From contig WGFP01000160.1 in NCBI GenBank assembly GCA_015492195.1, forward strand, positions 1 through 5,934: a stretch of 5,934 nt of DNA. The letters run 5' to 3'. The stretch comes from Acidiferrobacterales bacterium. GTDB taxonomy: Bacteria > Pseudomonadota > Gammaproteobacteria > Acidiferrobacterales > Sulfurifustaceae. Both the position numbers and the translations under genes were made by a program. A model generated the notes under the pieces. That model had not been told where the DNA came from, did not search any database, and was given only the letters and a program-made list of their open reading frames with translations. Positions 1 to 5,934 of this stretch are shown piece after piece (within the stretch, counting starts at the first letter, position 1; each line of letters opens with the position of its first letter).

Positions 1-997
1 AGGCGTGCAGGGCGACGTGTCGACCCTGTTCCATTGAGGTCGAGGCGAGGCTGGGAAACCCGATCACATCGCCGGCCGCATAGATATGCGGCACCGCCGT
101 CTGATAATGCGTGTTGACCTTCAGTCTGTGACGATCGTCAGCCGATAATCCGGCATTTTCCAGTTTTAATGCCGAGGTACAGCCGAGACGACCGGCGGCA
201 TAAAGGATGACCTCGCTGCGGAGCTGTTTGCCGCTGGCCAGGATTGTTACCGCCATACCGTCCTTGTCGCGTTTCACGGACTGTATCGGTTCGCCGGGGA
301 GCAGTTCCATGCCGCCGATACGCATCTGGTGGAGAAATTCACCGGAGATGTCACGGTCGAGAAAGTTAAGCAGAGTCGGCTTTTCATTCACCAGCGTGAT
401 CTTCACGCCCAGTGCATTGAACATGGAAGCGTATTCTATTCCGATGACACCCGCGCCGATTACCGTTAACGACCGTGGAATCTTTTCCAGGTTTAACAAA
501 CTGTCGCTATCAACAATTACTTTGTCGTCAAAGGAAATATTTTTCGGCCGGCGCGGGCGGGTGCCGGTGGAGATAAGAATGACATTGGCCTGATATTCGG
601 CGGAGGTTCCGTCCGCAGACTCCACCAGCAATTTATGAGGATCGATGAATGACGCAGTGCCGGTAATCACTTTGACGCCGTTGCGCCGCAACTGGTCAGT
701 GATGACGTCGACTTCGTGGAGAATGGTGATTTGAAGCCGCTGCATAAGATCGCTGATGGTCACTTTTTCTTTCAGCCGGTAGTCGCGGCCATAAAAGCCG
801 CGCTGGCGCCACCCGCTCAGATAAAGAATGGCTTCACGCAGCGTTTTGCTGGGAATCGTGCCCGTGTGGATAGATACGCCCCCCACTTGCGGACGCGCGT
901 CGATCACCGCCACGCTTTTCCCCAGCTTGGCCGCTTGGATGGCGGCGCGTTGCCCCGCCGGACCGCTGCCGATAATCAGAAAATCAAAATGATGCAT
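1..997 (-). CDS. sthA: Soluble (Si-specific) NAD(P)+ transhydrogenase SthA, C-terminus beyond the left edge
   Basis: Cytosolic FAD flavoprotein expected to move reducing equivalents between NADPH and NAD+. Reading the minus strand from the ATG at 997 gives 332 uninterrupted residues up to the edge, out of roughly 465 usual for the family. The FAD dinucleotide-binding loop GSGPAG is at residues 10-15. The active-site segment GGVSIHTGTIPSKTLREA is at 39-56, and GTIPSK is the SthA hallmark in which the second redox cysteine of disulfide reductases is Thr (T47). The NAD(P)-binding loop GAGVIG is at 181-186, and the second FAD motif, with AAGDVIGFPSLASTSMEQGR, is at 307-326. The C-terminal dimerization domain is missing because of the edge. 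The strongest resemblance recalled is to mycobacterial-type SthA. Oddity: the first redox cysteine, usually kept in SthA, is Ser (S42). A weak GGGA ribosome-binding site lies at 1005-1008, seven bases before the start. Other members of the disulfide reductase superfamily (lipoamide dehydrogenase, mercuric reductase) are disfavoured because both cysteines are absent. Confidence 0.93.
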   Translation of the reverse strand, partial: MHHFDFLIIGSGPAGQRAAIQAAKLGKSVAVIDARPQVGGVSIHTGTIPSKTLREAILYLSGWRQRGFYGRDYRLKEKVTISDLMQRLQITILHEVDVITDQLRRNGVKVITGTASFIDPHKLLVESADGTSAEYQANVILISTGTRPRRPKNISFDDKVIVDSDSLLNLEKIPRSLTVIGAGVIGIEYASMFNALGVKITLVNEKPTLLNFLDRDISGEFLHQMRIGGMELLPGEPIQSVKRDKDGMAVTILASGKQLRSEVILYAAGRLGCTSALKLENAGLSADDRHRLKVNTHYQTAVPHIYAAGDVIGFPSLASTSMEQGRHVALHA

Positions 998-1028
998 TTA
1001 GCTTTCCCGTTCGTGTCTTCGTGCGCGC

Positions 1029-1079
1029 AAGTTAAGAGTGTGATCCGGCGCCTAGTCGCAGCCCCTTGGGCAGTAGGCC
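1029..1079. repeat. Left copy of 51-bp direct repeat
   Basis: Begins aagttaagagtgtgatccgg. It aligns without gaps to 4041-4091 at a constant offset of 3012 bp, with 47 of 51 bases identical; mismatches are at 1037, 1039, 1053 and 1074. Both copies have the same orientation and bracket the ATPase gene. This copy is 31 bp upstream of the sthA start codon, so it lies in the sthA leader. Confidence 0.9.
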
Positions 1080-1110
1080 TTCCCCCCGGCTTGAAGAGCA
1101 GGCCCCGGAG
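1029..1110 (-). pseudogene. Orphan 3'-terminal fragment of an osmoprotectant importer permease gene
   Basis: Minus-strand remnant matching the end of the fusion gene at 4044-5564. The final residues GLLPKGLRLGAGS followed by two residues and TAA are preserved: the remnant ends in HS and the intact gene in RA. Of the four mismatches across 1029-1079, two are synonymous and two change these last two residues. Beyond 1079 similarity continues through the GGCCTG...TTC.AGC.GG stretch to about 1110, but only with a few small gaps, including a single-base one that breaks the frame. A 62-codon frame (1220 down to 1032) ends in this remnant; its upstream part does not resemble a permease, so it is read as a chimeric chance frame rather than a gene. 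It lies in the same direction as sthA, just upstream of it. Confidence 0.7.
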
Positions 1111-1228
1111 CAGAAACACTTCACCATCGTCGCCGGCGGCGACACCCTGGTCAAGGAGGCCAGGAAATGCCAGGCCAGCGATGGTAACCCCTGTCTCTCC
1201 ACGTCAAACATGGCCACCATGAATGAGA

Positions 1229-1257
1229 TTTATCATCCGCGTCTTCGCTCCGTTCAA
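1229..1257 (-). promoter_or_regulatory. Possible sigma-70 promoter reading toward sthA
   Basis: On the minus strand, TTGAAC (1257-1252) and GATAAA (1234-1229) are separated by 17 bp, each matching 4 of 6 consensus bases. If used, the sthA leader would be over 200 nt and would run through the gene-end remnant. Matches this weak are frequent by chance. Confidence 0.2.
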
Positions 1258-1286
1258 GTGACAGTTTGGAACGACAAGGTCACAAT
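1258..1286 (+). promoter_or_regulatory. Possible sigma-70 promoter for the H+-ATPase gene
   Basis: GTGACA (1258-1263, 5 of 6 to TTGACA) and CACAAT (1281-1286, 4 of 6 to TATAAT) are separated by 17 bp. A better -10 match, TATCAT at 1286-1291, lacks a well-spaced -35 partner. The location, about 80 bp upstream of the start codon in the A+T-richer half of the intergenic region, is sensible, but the call rests only on hexamer resemblance. Confidence 0.22.
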
Positions 1287-1353
1287 ATCATACCGAGCCT
1301 GTCATCAATGTAATGGGGTACCTGCTAAGAATCTTTTAAGTGCAAGGCAGAAG

Positions 1354-1360
1354 AAAAGGG
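1354..1360 (+). promoter_or_regulatory. Ribosome-binding site of the H+-ATPase gene
   Basis: The purine run aaaaggg ends seven bases before the ATG at 1368. This supports that start, as does the following N-terminal sequence, which leads into the conserved cation-ATPase N-terminal region (GLTDAEVQERISRYGYNEI at residues 29-47). Confidence 0.6.
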
Positions 1361-1367
1361 TGAAAAC

Positions 1368-3977
1368 ATGGAACCCATCAAACGCACCGACGATTACACC
1401 AAACAAGCCGTAGGTGAAACGCTCACGGAGTTGAAATCCGACGTCAGCCGGGGGCTGACGGATGCCGAAGTACAAGAACGAATCTCCCGCTACGGCTACA
1501 ACGAGATTGAGGAGCAGGAAGAGCCCTTATGGCACCGTATCTTCCGCCGCTTCTGGGGACCTATCCCATGGATGATCGAAACGGCGGCCGTCCTTTCGGC
1601 CGTAGTGGAGAAGTGGGAAGACTTCTTCATCATTCTGGTGATGCTGCTGGTCAATGCCGGCCTGGATTTTTTTCAGGAGCACCGGGCCCTCAATGCCCTC
1701 AAGGCTCTCAAGCAGCGCCTGGCCAGAGAGGTGACGGTCAGACGCAACGGCCGATTCAGGCGCCTGCCGGTGCGCGAACTGGTTCCTGGCGACATTGTAA
1801 AACTCAGAATCGGCGACATCGTACCGGCTGACGTGCAATTGCTGGAAGGCGACTATTTGCTCATTGATCAGGCGGTGCTCACCGGTGAGTCACTGCCGGT
1901 GAGTAAGAAAGCAGGCGAAGTAGCCTATGCCAATACTATCGTCAAGCAGGGTGAGATGCTGGCGGTCGTGGTCAATACCGCGATGCGCACCAATTTTTCC
2001 ACGGTCGTGTCGTTGGTGGCCAAGGCGCAGTTGGAGGAGCGCAGCCACTTCCAGAAGATGGTGATCCAGATCGGCAATTTTCTGATCCTACTCACTGTTG
2101 CTCTGGTTCTGCTGATCATCATGGTAGCCCTGTTCCGCCACGAGCCCTTCCTGGAGATTGCCCGCTTTGCCATGGTGCTGACCGTAGCGGCCATCCCCGT
2201 AGCCCTGCCCGCGGTGTTGTCGGTGACCATGGCGGTGGGCGCCGTTAACCTCGCCCGCCACCGGGCCATTGTCTCCCGTTTGACTTCCATCGAGGAACTG
2301 GCTGGGGTAGATATTTTCTGCTCCGACAAGACCGGCACCCTGACAAAAAACGAGATGCAAGTGGCCAAGCCGGTTGTGCTGGACGGTTATTCACAAGAGG
2401 ATTTATTTTTGACCGCAGCGCTCGCCTCGCGGTTGGAGAACAACGATCCCATCGAACTGCCCATATTTCATTACATTGATGAGAACCTCCCCCGACTGGA
2501 TTGGCGATCGTATCAGCAATTGGGATTTACACCTTTTGATCCCGTACGCAAGCGCACCGAGGCCGAAATAAAAAAAGATGACGAGTCTTTCCTGGCCGTG
2601 AAGGGTGCGGCTCAGGTTTTAATGGAGATGGCCGAGTTGGATGAGGACAGCGCCCATGACCTCAACAATACTGTGGACCTGCTCGCCTCCAAGGGTTACC
2701 GCACTCTGGCGGTGGGGCGTAGGCAGGGTGACGCGCCTCTGCGATTGATCGGCTTAATCCCGCTCTATGACCCCCCACGGGAGGACTCGCAACAGGTCAT
2801 CGCCGAGATGCGTGCTTATGGCGTGGCGGTGAAGATGGTCACCGGCGACAACCTCGCCATCGCCAAGGAGATCGGCAAGCTCCTCGGCCTGGAGGAGCGC
2901 GCGATACGCTCGGCCCAGCTATCCGGCGTCGCCGCCAATGAATTGCTGGCGCTGGTCGAGGTACTGACGGCTGCCATCTATCAACGCCTGAAAGGGGATG
3001 TGTCGCTTAAGGAGGCTAGGCGTTTCGCCGCTGAGGTAATGGCGAAAGTGGGTGAACTTTACGATACGCGTTTGCTGGAACGTGAGTTCATTCATACCCA
3101 CGAGTCGGCCATCATTGAGATGATCGAGGATGTGAGCATTTTTGCCGAGGTGGTGCCGGAAGATAAATACCGCATCGTTGATACTCTGCAGAAAGGCGGC
3201 CACATTGTCGCCATGACTGGTGACGGCGTCAACGACGCCCCAGCATTGAAAAAAGCCGACTGCGGTTTTGCCGTCTCCAACGCCACCGATGCTGCACGCG
3301 CGGCGGCGGATATCATCCTCACCGCACCTGGGTTGTCGGTGATCAATGAGGCTATACGTCAGGCGCGCATTACCTTTGCACGCATGAAGTCCTATGCCAC
3401 CTTCCGTATCGCCGAGACTATCCGCATTATCCTGTTCATGACGCTCTCTATTGTCGTATTCGATTTCTACCCCATCACGGCGTTGATGATCATTCTTTTG
3501 GCGTTGTTGAACGATATCCCAATTCTGGCCATCGCCTACGATAACACCAAGGTGCATCGCTCGCCGGTACGCTGGAACATGCAGGAACTGCTGACAGTCT
3601 CCAGCATGCTGGGTATTTCTGGAGTGCTGTCATCGTTTGTGCTGTTCTTTATCCTGCAAGAGAGTGGTTTTTCCGAGGATGTGATCCGCAGCATTTTGTT
3701 TCTGAAACTCATCGTTGCCGGCCACAGCACTTTATACCTTACCCGTTCAGAAGGGTGGTTCTGGCAGAAGCCATGGCCATCGCCCCTGCTATTTTGGGCC
3801 ACCTTCGGCACCGAGATTCTCGGTACCCTGATTGCCGTTTATGGATTCCTTATCGCCCCCATTGGTTGGGAATATGCACTTTGGATATGGGCATATGTTC
3901 TGGTGTGGTTTGTGTTTAACGATATCGTAAAGATGTGGTCCTACCGTATATTGAGAAAGAAAAGTTTGCTCACCTAG
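1368..3977 (+). CDS. Plasma-membrane-type H+-exporting P-type ATPase (P3A)
   Basis: An 869-residue inner-membrane pump expected to export protons using ATP through an aspartyl-phosphate intermediate. Order: cation-ATPase N-terminal region (about 12-60); a first membrane pair (about 62-105); actuator domain with TGES at 172-175; membrane segments M3/M4 (about 235-290) with the PVALPAVLSVT motif at 277-287, typical of H+-ATPases; phosphorylation loop DKTGTLT with catalytic D320; nucleotide-domain KGAAQ at 412-416; DPPR at 468-471; TGDN at 492-495; hinge TGDGVNDAP at 617-625; then six C-terminal membrane segments. In M6, LLNDIPILAIAYD (713-725) contains D716, equivalent to the essential proton-binding Asp of plant and archaeal pumps, and R686 in M5 matches the conserved Arg near it. 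These features argue against Ca2+, Mg2+ or heavy-metal transport. There is no long C-terminal autoinhibitory domain as in plants: the protein stops soon after the last helix. Between TGDN and VPEDK (596-600) there are about 100 residues, apparently some 45 more than in plant or archaeal relatives. The gene lies between the 51-bp repeats and converges on the importer genes. Confidence 0.93.
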   Translation: MEPIKRTDDYTKQAVGETLTELKSDVSRGLTDAEVQERISRYGYNEIEEQEEPLWHRIFRRFWGPIPWMIETAAVLSAVVEKWEDFFIILVMLLVNAGLDFFQEHRALNALKALKQRLAREVTVRRNGRFRRLPVRELVPGDIVKLRIGDIVPADVQLLEGDYLLIDQAVLTGESLPVSKKAGEVAYANTIVKQGEMLAVVVNTAMRTNFSTVVSLVAKAQLEERSHFQKMVIQIGNFLILLTVALVLLIIMVALFRHEPFLEIARFAMVLTVAAIPVALPAVLSVTMAVGAVNLARHRAIVSRLTSIEELAGVDIFCSDKTGTLTKNEMQVAKPVVLDGYSQEDLFLTAALASRLENNDPIELPIFHYIDENLPRLDWRSYQQLGFTPFDPVRKRTEAEIKKDDESFLAVKGAAQVLMEMAELDEDSAHDLNNTVDLLASKGYRTLAVGRRQGDAPLRLIGLIPLYDPPREDSQQVIAEMRAYGVAVKMVTGDNLAIAKEIGKLLGLEERAIRSAQLSGVAANELLALVEVLTAAIYQRLKGDVSLKEARRFAAEVMAKVGELYDTRLLEREFIHTHESAIIEMIEDVSIFAEVVPEDKYRIVDTLQKGGHIVAMTGDGVNDAPALKKADCGFAVSNATDAARAAADIILTAPGLSVINEAIRQARITFARMKSYATFRIAETIRIILFMTLSIVVFDFYPITALMIILLALLNDIPILAIAYDNTKVHRSPVRWNMQELLTVSSMLGISGVLSSFVLFFILQESGFSEDVIRSILFLKLIVAGHSTLYLTRSEGWFWQKPWPSPLLFWATFGTEILGTLIAVYGFLIAPIGWEYALWIWAYVLVWFVFNDIVKMWSYRILRKKSLLT

Positions 3978-3990
3978 GCGACCAGAGGAA

Positions 3991-4047
3991 ATGAAATATA
4001 TTGAAGAGCTGGCTGTACAAGCATCCAAAGACGCACGCCTAAGTTAA
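3991..4047 (+). CDS. 18-codon frame after the ATPase gene; possible truncated gene start
   Basis: ATG at 3991, 13 bp after the ATPase stop, encodes MKYIEELAVQASKDARLS and ends at a TAA that lies inside the right 51-bp repeat. GAGG at 3985-3988 precedes the ATG but by only two bases, closer than usual. The peptide looks like an ordinary helical protein N-terminus rather than random translation, and its stop comes from importer-gene DNA (the TAA overlaps antisense to the importer gene end). I infer that it may be the start of a gene co-transcribed with the ATPase whose remainder was lost at the junction. It is too short to assign to a family, and it could simply be chance. Confidence 0.3.
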   Translation: MKYIEELAVQASKDARLS

Positions 4048-4091
4048 GCGCGTGATCCGGCGCCCAGTCGCAGCCCCTTGGGCAGCAGGCC
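4041..4091. repeat. Right copy of 51-bp direct repeat
   Basis: Begins aagttaagcgcgtgatccgg and is 47/51 identical to 1029-1079. It covers the last 15 codons and stop of the importer fusion gene plus three bases beyond the stop. As part of an intact gene this copy is probably ancestral. Confidence 0.9.
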
Positions 4092-5564
4092 GCGTTCCAC
4101 CAGCTCGAACAGGCCCTGCACCAGCAGCGCCAGCGCGGCCGCAGGTACCGCGCCCTGCAGGATGAGACTGATATCGTCCAGCCGGATGCCGGTGAGAATG
4201 GGTTGGCCGTAGCCGCCGGCGCCGATAAGCGCCGCCAGGGTGGCGGTGCCTACGTTGATGACCGCCGAGGTCTTGATCCCAGCGAGGATGGCGCGGGTGC
4301 TCAAGGGCAATTCGATCAGGCGTAACTGCGCGCCCCGCGGCAGCCCCAGGGCCTCGGCGGATTCACGAATAGACAACGGAATATCATTGAGCCCCGCATG
4401 GGTGTTGCGCACGATAGGCAGCAGGCTGTAGAGGAACAGGGCCACCACCGCCGGCGGCCCACCGATGCCGAGTAGTGGAATCATGAAGACGAACAACGCC
4501 AGTGAGGGAATGGTCTGAATGATCCCGGTCGTGCCCAGGATGAGCGGGCCGAAGCGCGGCCACCGCGCTGCTGCGATACCCAGCGGTATGGCGATGACGA
4601 TGGCGGCCGACAGCGAGATGGCTACTAGCAACAGGTGCTCGCGTGTATGGCGCCAGAATCGCTGCCACGCGGTTTGTGTCTTGAGTTCCACCTCAATGCC
4701 TAAGGCCGTTTGAATAAAATCGGCAGCCACTACCGTTTCCGCCTCGCCACCCAGCTTTACCCGCGCGTTCAGGGCGATCATGGTCGGCTCGTCGATCCGC
4801 CCGGCCAGGCGCTTGAACTGTGCCACGGCCTCGGGCGCACGCTGTTCAAGCTCGGCGCGATAGAGAATGACGGCGTTGTAGACCGGAAAATAATTTAGAT
4901 TGTCTTCCAGCGCGCGTAGCCTGTAATAGGCGATCTCGGAGTCGGTGGTGTAGAGGTCGGTCACATGCAGCGTGCCCGACTCGATCCCGCGGTAGGCCAG
5001 GTCGTGGTCCAGGCCACGTACGTTCCGGTGCGGCAGTTGGTAGCGGCGCTTGAGACCGGGCCAGCCGTCGGCCCGGTTCATGAACTCATTGCCAAAGCCG
5101 AGCACTAGGTCGGGATGGTTTCTGAGATCGGAAATGGTCTGAAGCCCCAGACGGTCTGCAAGCTCCGCCTTGACCCCGATGGCGTAGGTGTTGTTGAAGC
5201 CCAACGGTCGCGTCATGCGCAGCCCCCGTTTGGCCAGCGCGCGCCGTAAGGCCGCCTCGGTGCGCAGGCCGTCGCGCGCCAGAATCTCCTTCATCAGCGT
5301 GCCGGTGTACTCGGGGTAGACGTCGATCTCGCCGGCAAGCAGCGCATCCCACAACAACCGGGTGCCGCCCAGCTCGCGCTGGTGATAGGCGCGGCGGCCG
5401 GTGGAGGCGGCCAAATGTTTAATTATCTCTCCGAGGATGACGGACTCGGTGAAGACTTTGGAACCGACACGTATCTCGACAGATTTATTGTTCCGCTCGG
5501 CCGCGCCGACTGTTCCCATCAGCCCAAGCAACAGGACGGCGAGCAACGCCCGAACTCTCTTCAT
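4044..5564 (-). CDS. Fused substrate-binding/permease protein of an osmoprotectant-type ABC importer (OpuC/ProU-like)
   Basis: A 506-residue protein predicted to capture a quaternary-amine solute (glycine betaine, choline or carnitine class) in the periplasm and form the membrane channel. Residues 1-22 are a signal peptide (KRVR, a hydrophobic core, then VGAA; no lipobox Cys). Residues about 29-290 are an OpuAC/ProX-type binding domain: VGSKVFTESVILGEI (33-47), LGGTRLLWDALLAGEIDVYPEYTGT (65-89) and the GIESGTLHVTDLYTTDSEI region (193-211). Residues about 305-490 are a permease with five predicted helices (about 311-333, 341-367, 371-391, 425-450, 465-489). The EAA loop ESAEALGLPRGAQLRLIELP (401-420) contacts the ATPase subunit. 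Five helices place the binding domain outside and the C-terminus inside, so the topology is consistent. The start is fixed by the ATGA overlap with the upstream ATP-binding gene and by GAGG at 5572-5575. Known permease/binding fusions such as BusAB and EgtU have the permease first; here the order is reversed. The substrate cannot be fixed from sequence; ergothioneine or a related compound is an alternative. Confidence 0.9.
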   Translation of the reverse strand: MKRVRALLAVLLLGLMGTVGAAERNNKSVEIRVGSKVFTESVILGEIIKHLAASTGRRAYHQRELGGTRLLWDALLAGEIDVYPEYTGTLMKEILARDGLRTEAALRRALAKRGLRMTRPLGFNNTYAIGVKAELADRLGLQTISDLRNHPDLVLGFGNEFMNRADGWPGLKRRYQLPHRNVRGLDHDLAYRGIESGTLHVTDLYTTDSEIAYYRLRALEDNLNYFPVYNAVILYRAELEQRAPEAVAQFKRLAGRIDEPTMIALNARVKLGGEAETVVAADFIQTALGIEVELKTQTAWQRFWRHTREHLLLVAISLSAAIVIAIPLGIAAARWPRFGPLILGTTGIIQTIPSLALFVFMIPLLGIGGPPAVVALFLYSLLPIVRNTHAGLNDIPLSIRESAEALGLPRGAQLRLIELPLSTRAILAGIKTSAVINVGTATLAALIGAGGYGQPILTGIRLDDISLILQGAVPAAALALLVQGLFELVERGLLPKGLRLGAGSRA

Positions 5565-5934
5565 GACAGCGCCTCATTGAGTTGTTGCATCGGTCCGCGC
5601 TGGGCGGTGATGAATTGTTCGACGAAGGGTTCCGCCGGTGATTGGGCGAGCTGTTGAATACCGCCTTGCTGGACAATGCGCCCGTCGCGCATGAGCACCA
5701 GGGTGTGGCCGAAGAAGGCGGCCTCGGCGATGTCGTGCGTCACCATCACCACGGTCTTGGCGAGTTTTTTGAATATCGCCTTCAGCTCCTGTTGCAGCTC
5801 ATAACGGATCATGGGATCGAGGGCGCCCAGCGGCTCGTCCAGCAGAAGCAGATCCGGATCAAGCATGAGCGCGCGCATGAGGCTCACGCGCTGCCGTTGA
5901 CCGCCGGAGAGTTCACCGGGGTAGCGCTCCAACA
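5561..5934 (-). CDS. ATP-binding protein of an osmoprotectant-type ABC importer, N-terminus beyond the right edge
   Basis: The C-terminal part of the cytoplasmic ATPase subunit that powers the adjacent permease. The visible piece holds the ABC signature LSGGQRQRV, Walker B LLLLDEP with the following D-loop GALD, and the H-loop VTHD. The ending, FFGHTLVLMRDGRIVQQGG...PAEPFVEQFITAQR, is in the style of glycine betaine/choline importer ATPases. Walker A and the Q-loop lie outside the window. Unlike ProV or OpuCA, no CBS-domain pair follows: the protein ends about 55 residues after the H-loop. The TTG at 5932 is treated as an internal Leu codon, not a start. Its TGA overlaps the ATG of the fusion gene (ATGA), which indicates translational coupling in one operon. 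Confidence 0.9.
   Translation of the reverse strand, partial: LERYPGELSGGQRQRVSLMRALMLDPDLLLLDEPLGALDPMIRYELQQELKAIFKKLAKTVVMVTHDIAEAAFFGHTLVLMRDGRIVQQGGIQQLAQSPAEPFVEQFITAQRGPMQQLNEALS
5572..5575 (-). promoter_or_regulatory. Ribosome-binding site of the importer fusion gene
   Basis: GAGG on the minus strand, seven bases before the ATG at 5564 and within the last codons of the ATP-binding gene. It supports the chosen start and coupled translation. Confidence 0.6.

Larger units (their letters stand above)
998..1367. other. Divergent intergenic region between sthA and the H+-ATPase gene
   Basis: About 370 bp with no convincing intact gene. Positions 1029 to about 1110 hold a decayed copy of the 3' end of the importer fusion gene found at 4044 onward. 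Positions 1110-1220 are GC-rich and look like coding-derived debris of unknown origin. From about 1225 to 1367 the DNA is richer in A+T and fits a promoter and leader region. Weak sigma-70-like candidates are visible for both directions. Several short reading frames cross the region, but none has family support. Confidence 0.7.

Noticed and set aside
207..593. 128-codon plus-strand frame
   Set aside because: Antisense shadow of sthA, whose reading frame has clear conserved motifs throughout this interval.
1032..1220. 62-codon minus-strand frame as a small protein gene
   Set aside because: Its last 15 residues are the importer gene-end remnant and the rest has no family features, so it is a chimeric chance frame.
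1066..1413. 115-codon plus-strand frame containing HFTIVAGGDTL, which recalls the nucleotide-binding GGGDT loop of phosphoglycerate kinase
   Set aside because: Only about ten residues resemble that loop, nothing before or after continues the similarity, and the frame overlaps the ATPase start. It is too short to call a gene or a named pseudogene.
2919..3557. 212-codon minus-strand frame
   Set aside because: Lies wholly antisense to the well-supported ATPase coding sequence and has low-complexity shadow-frame composition.
4073..4085. Small inverted repeat GCCC-CTT-GGGC near the importer gene end as a terminator
   Set aside because: The stem is only four base pairs, lies within the coding end and has no following T-run; no convincing terminator is visible between the convergent genes at 3978-4043.
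5561..5932. TTG at 5932 as the start codon of the ATP-binding gene
   Set aside because: The family needs Walker A and Q-loop sequence upstream of this point, and the frame stays open to the window edge, so the gene continues outside.

Overview
The window reads as chromosomal DNA of a proteobacterium, probably a gammaproteobacterium or close relative. This is an inference from gene content and protein style; no rRNA or tRNA marker is present. It carries four protein-coding genes, two of them cut by the window edges. From left to right: a soluble (Si-specific) NAD(P)+ transhydrogenase, sthA, on the minus strand (its first 332 residues); a divergent intergenic stretch of about 370 bp; a complete P-type H+-exporting ATPase of the plasma-membrane/archaeal type (P3A) on the plus strand; and, convergent with it on the minus strand, a two-gene ABC importer of the osmoprotectant (OpuC/ProU-like) class. 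The importer has a fused substrate-binding/permease protein and an ATP-binding protein that runs off the right edge. The two importer genes overlap by ATGA and are almost certainly co-translated.

The most notable structure is a 51-bp direct repeat (47/51 identical) on either side of the ATPase segment, at 1029-1079 and 4041-4091. The right copy is the true 3' end, with stop codon, of the importer fusion gene. The left copy is an orphan of that same 3' end, 31 bp upstream of the sthA start and in the same orientation. Degraded similarity continues to about 1110. The simplest reading is that the importer genes once lay directly upstream of sthA on the minus strand and that a segment of about 3 kb carrying the H+-ATPase entered at the 3' end of the fusion gene, leaving a duplicated gene end at the far side. 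An 18-codon reading frame after the ATPase, which ends inside the right repeat, may be the cut-off start of a gene that followed the ATPase in its source.

Functionally, the genes concern proton extrusion and membrane energization (ATPase), uptake of a compatible solute such as glycine betaine or choline (ABC importer), and NADPH/NADH balance (SthA). A shared stress role is possible, but nothing in the sequence shows co-regulation. Points worth a second look are the repeat-bounded ATPase segment, the missing redox cysteine in SthA, the binding-domain-first order of the permease fusion, and an apparent extra helical segment in the ATPase P-domain.
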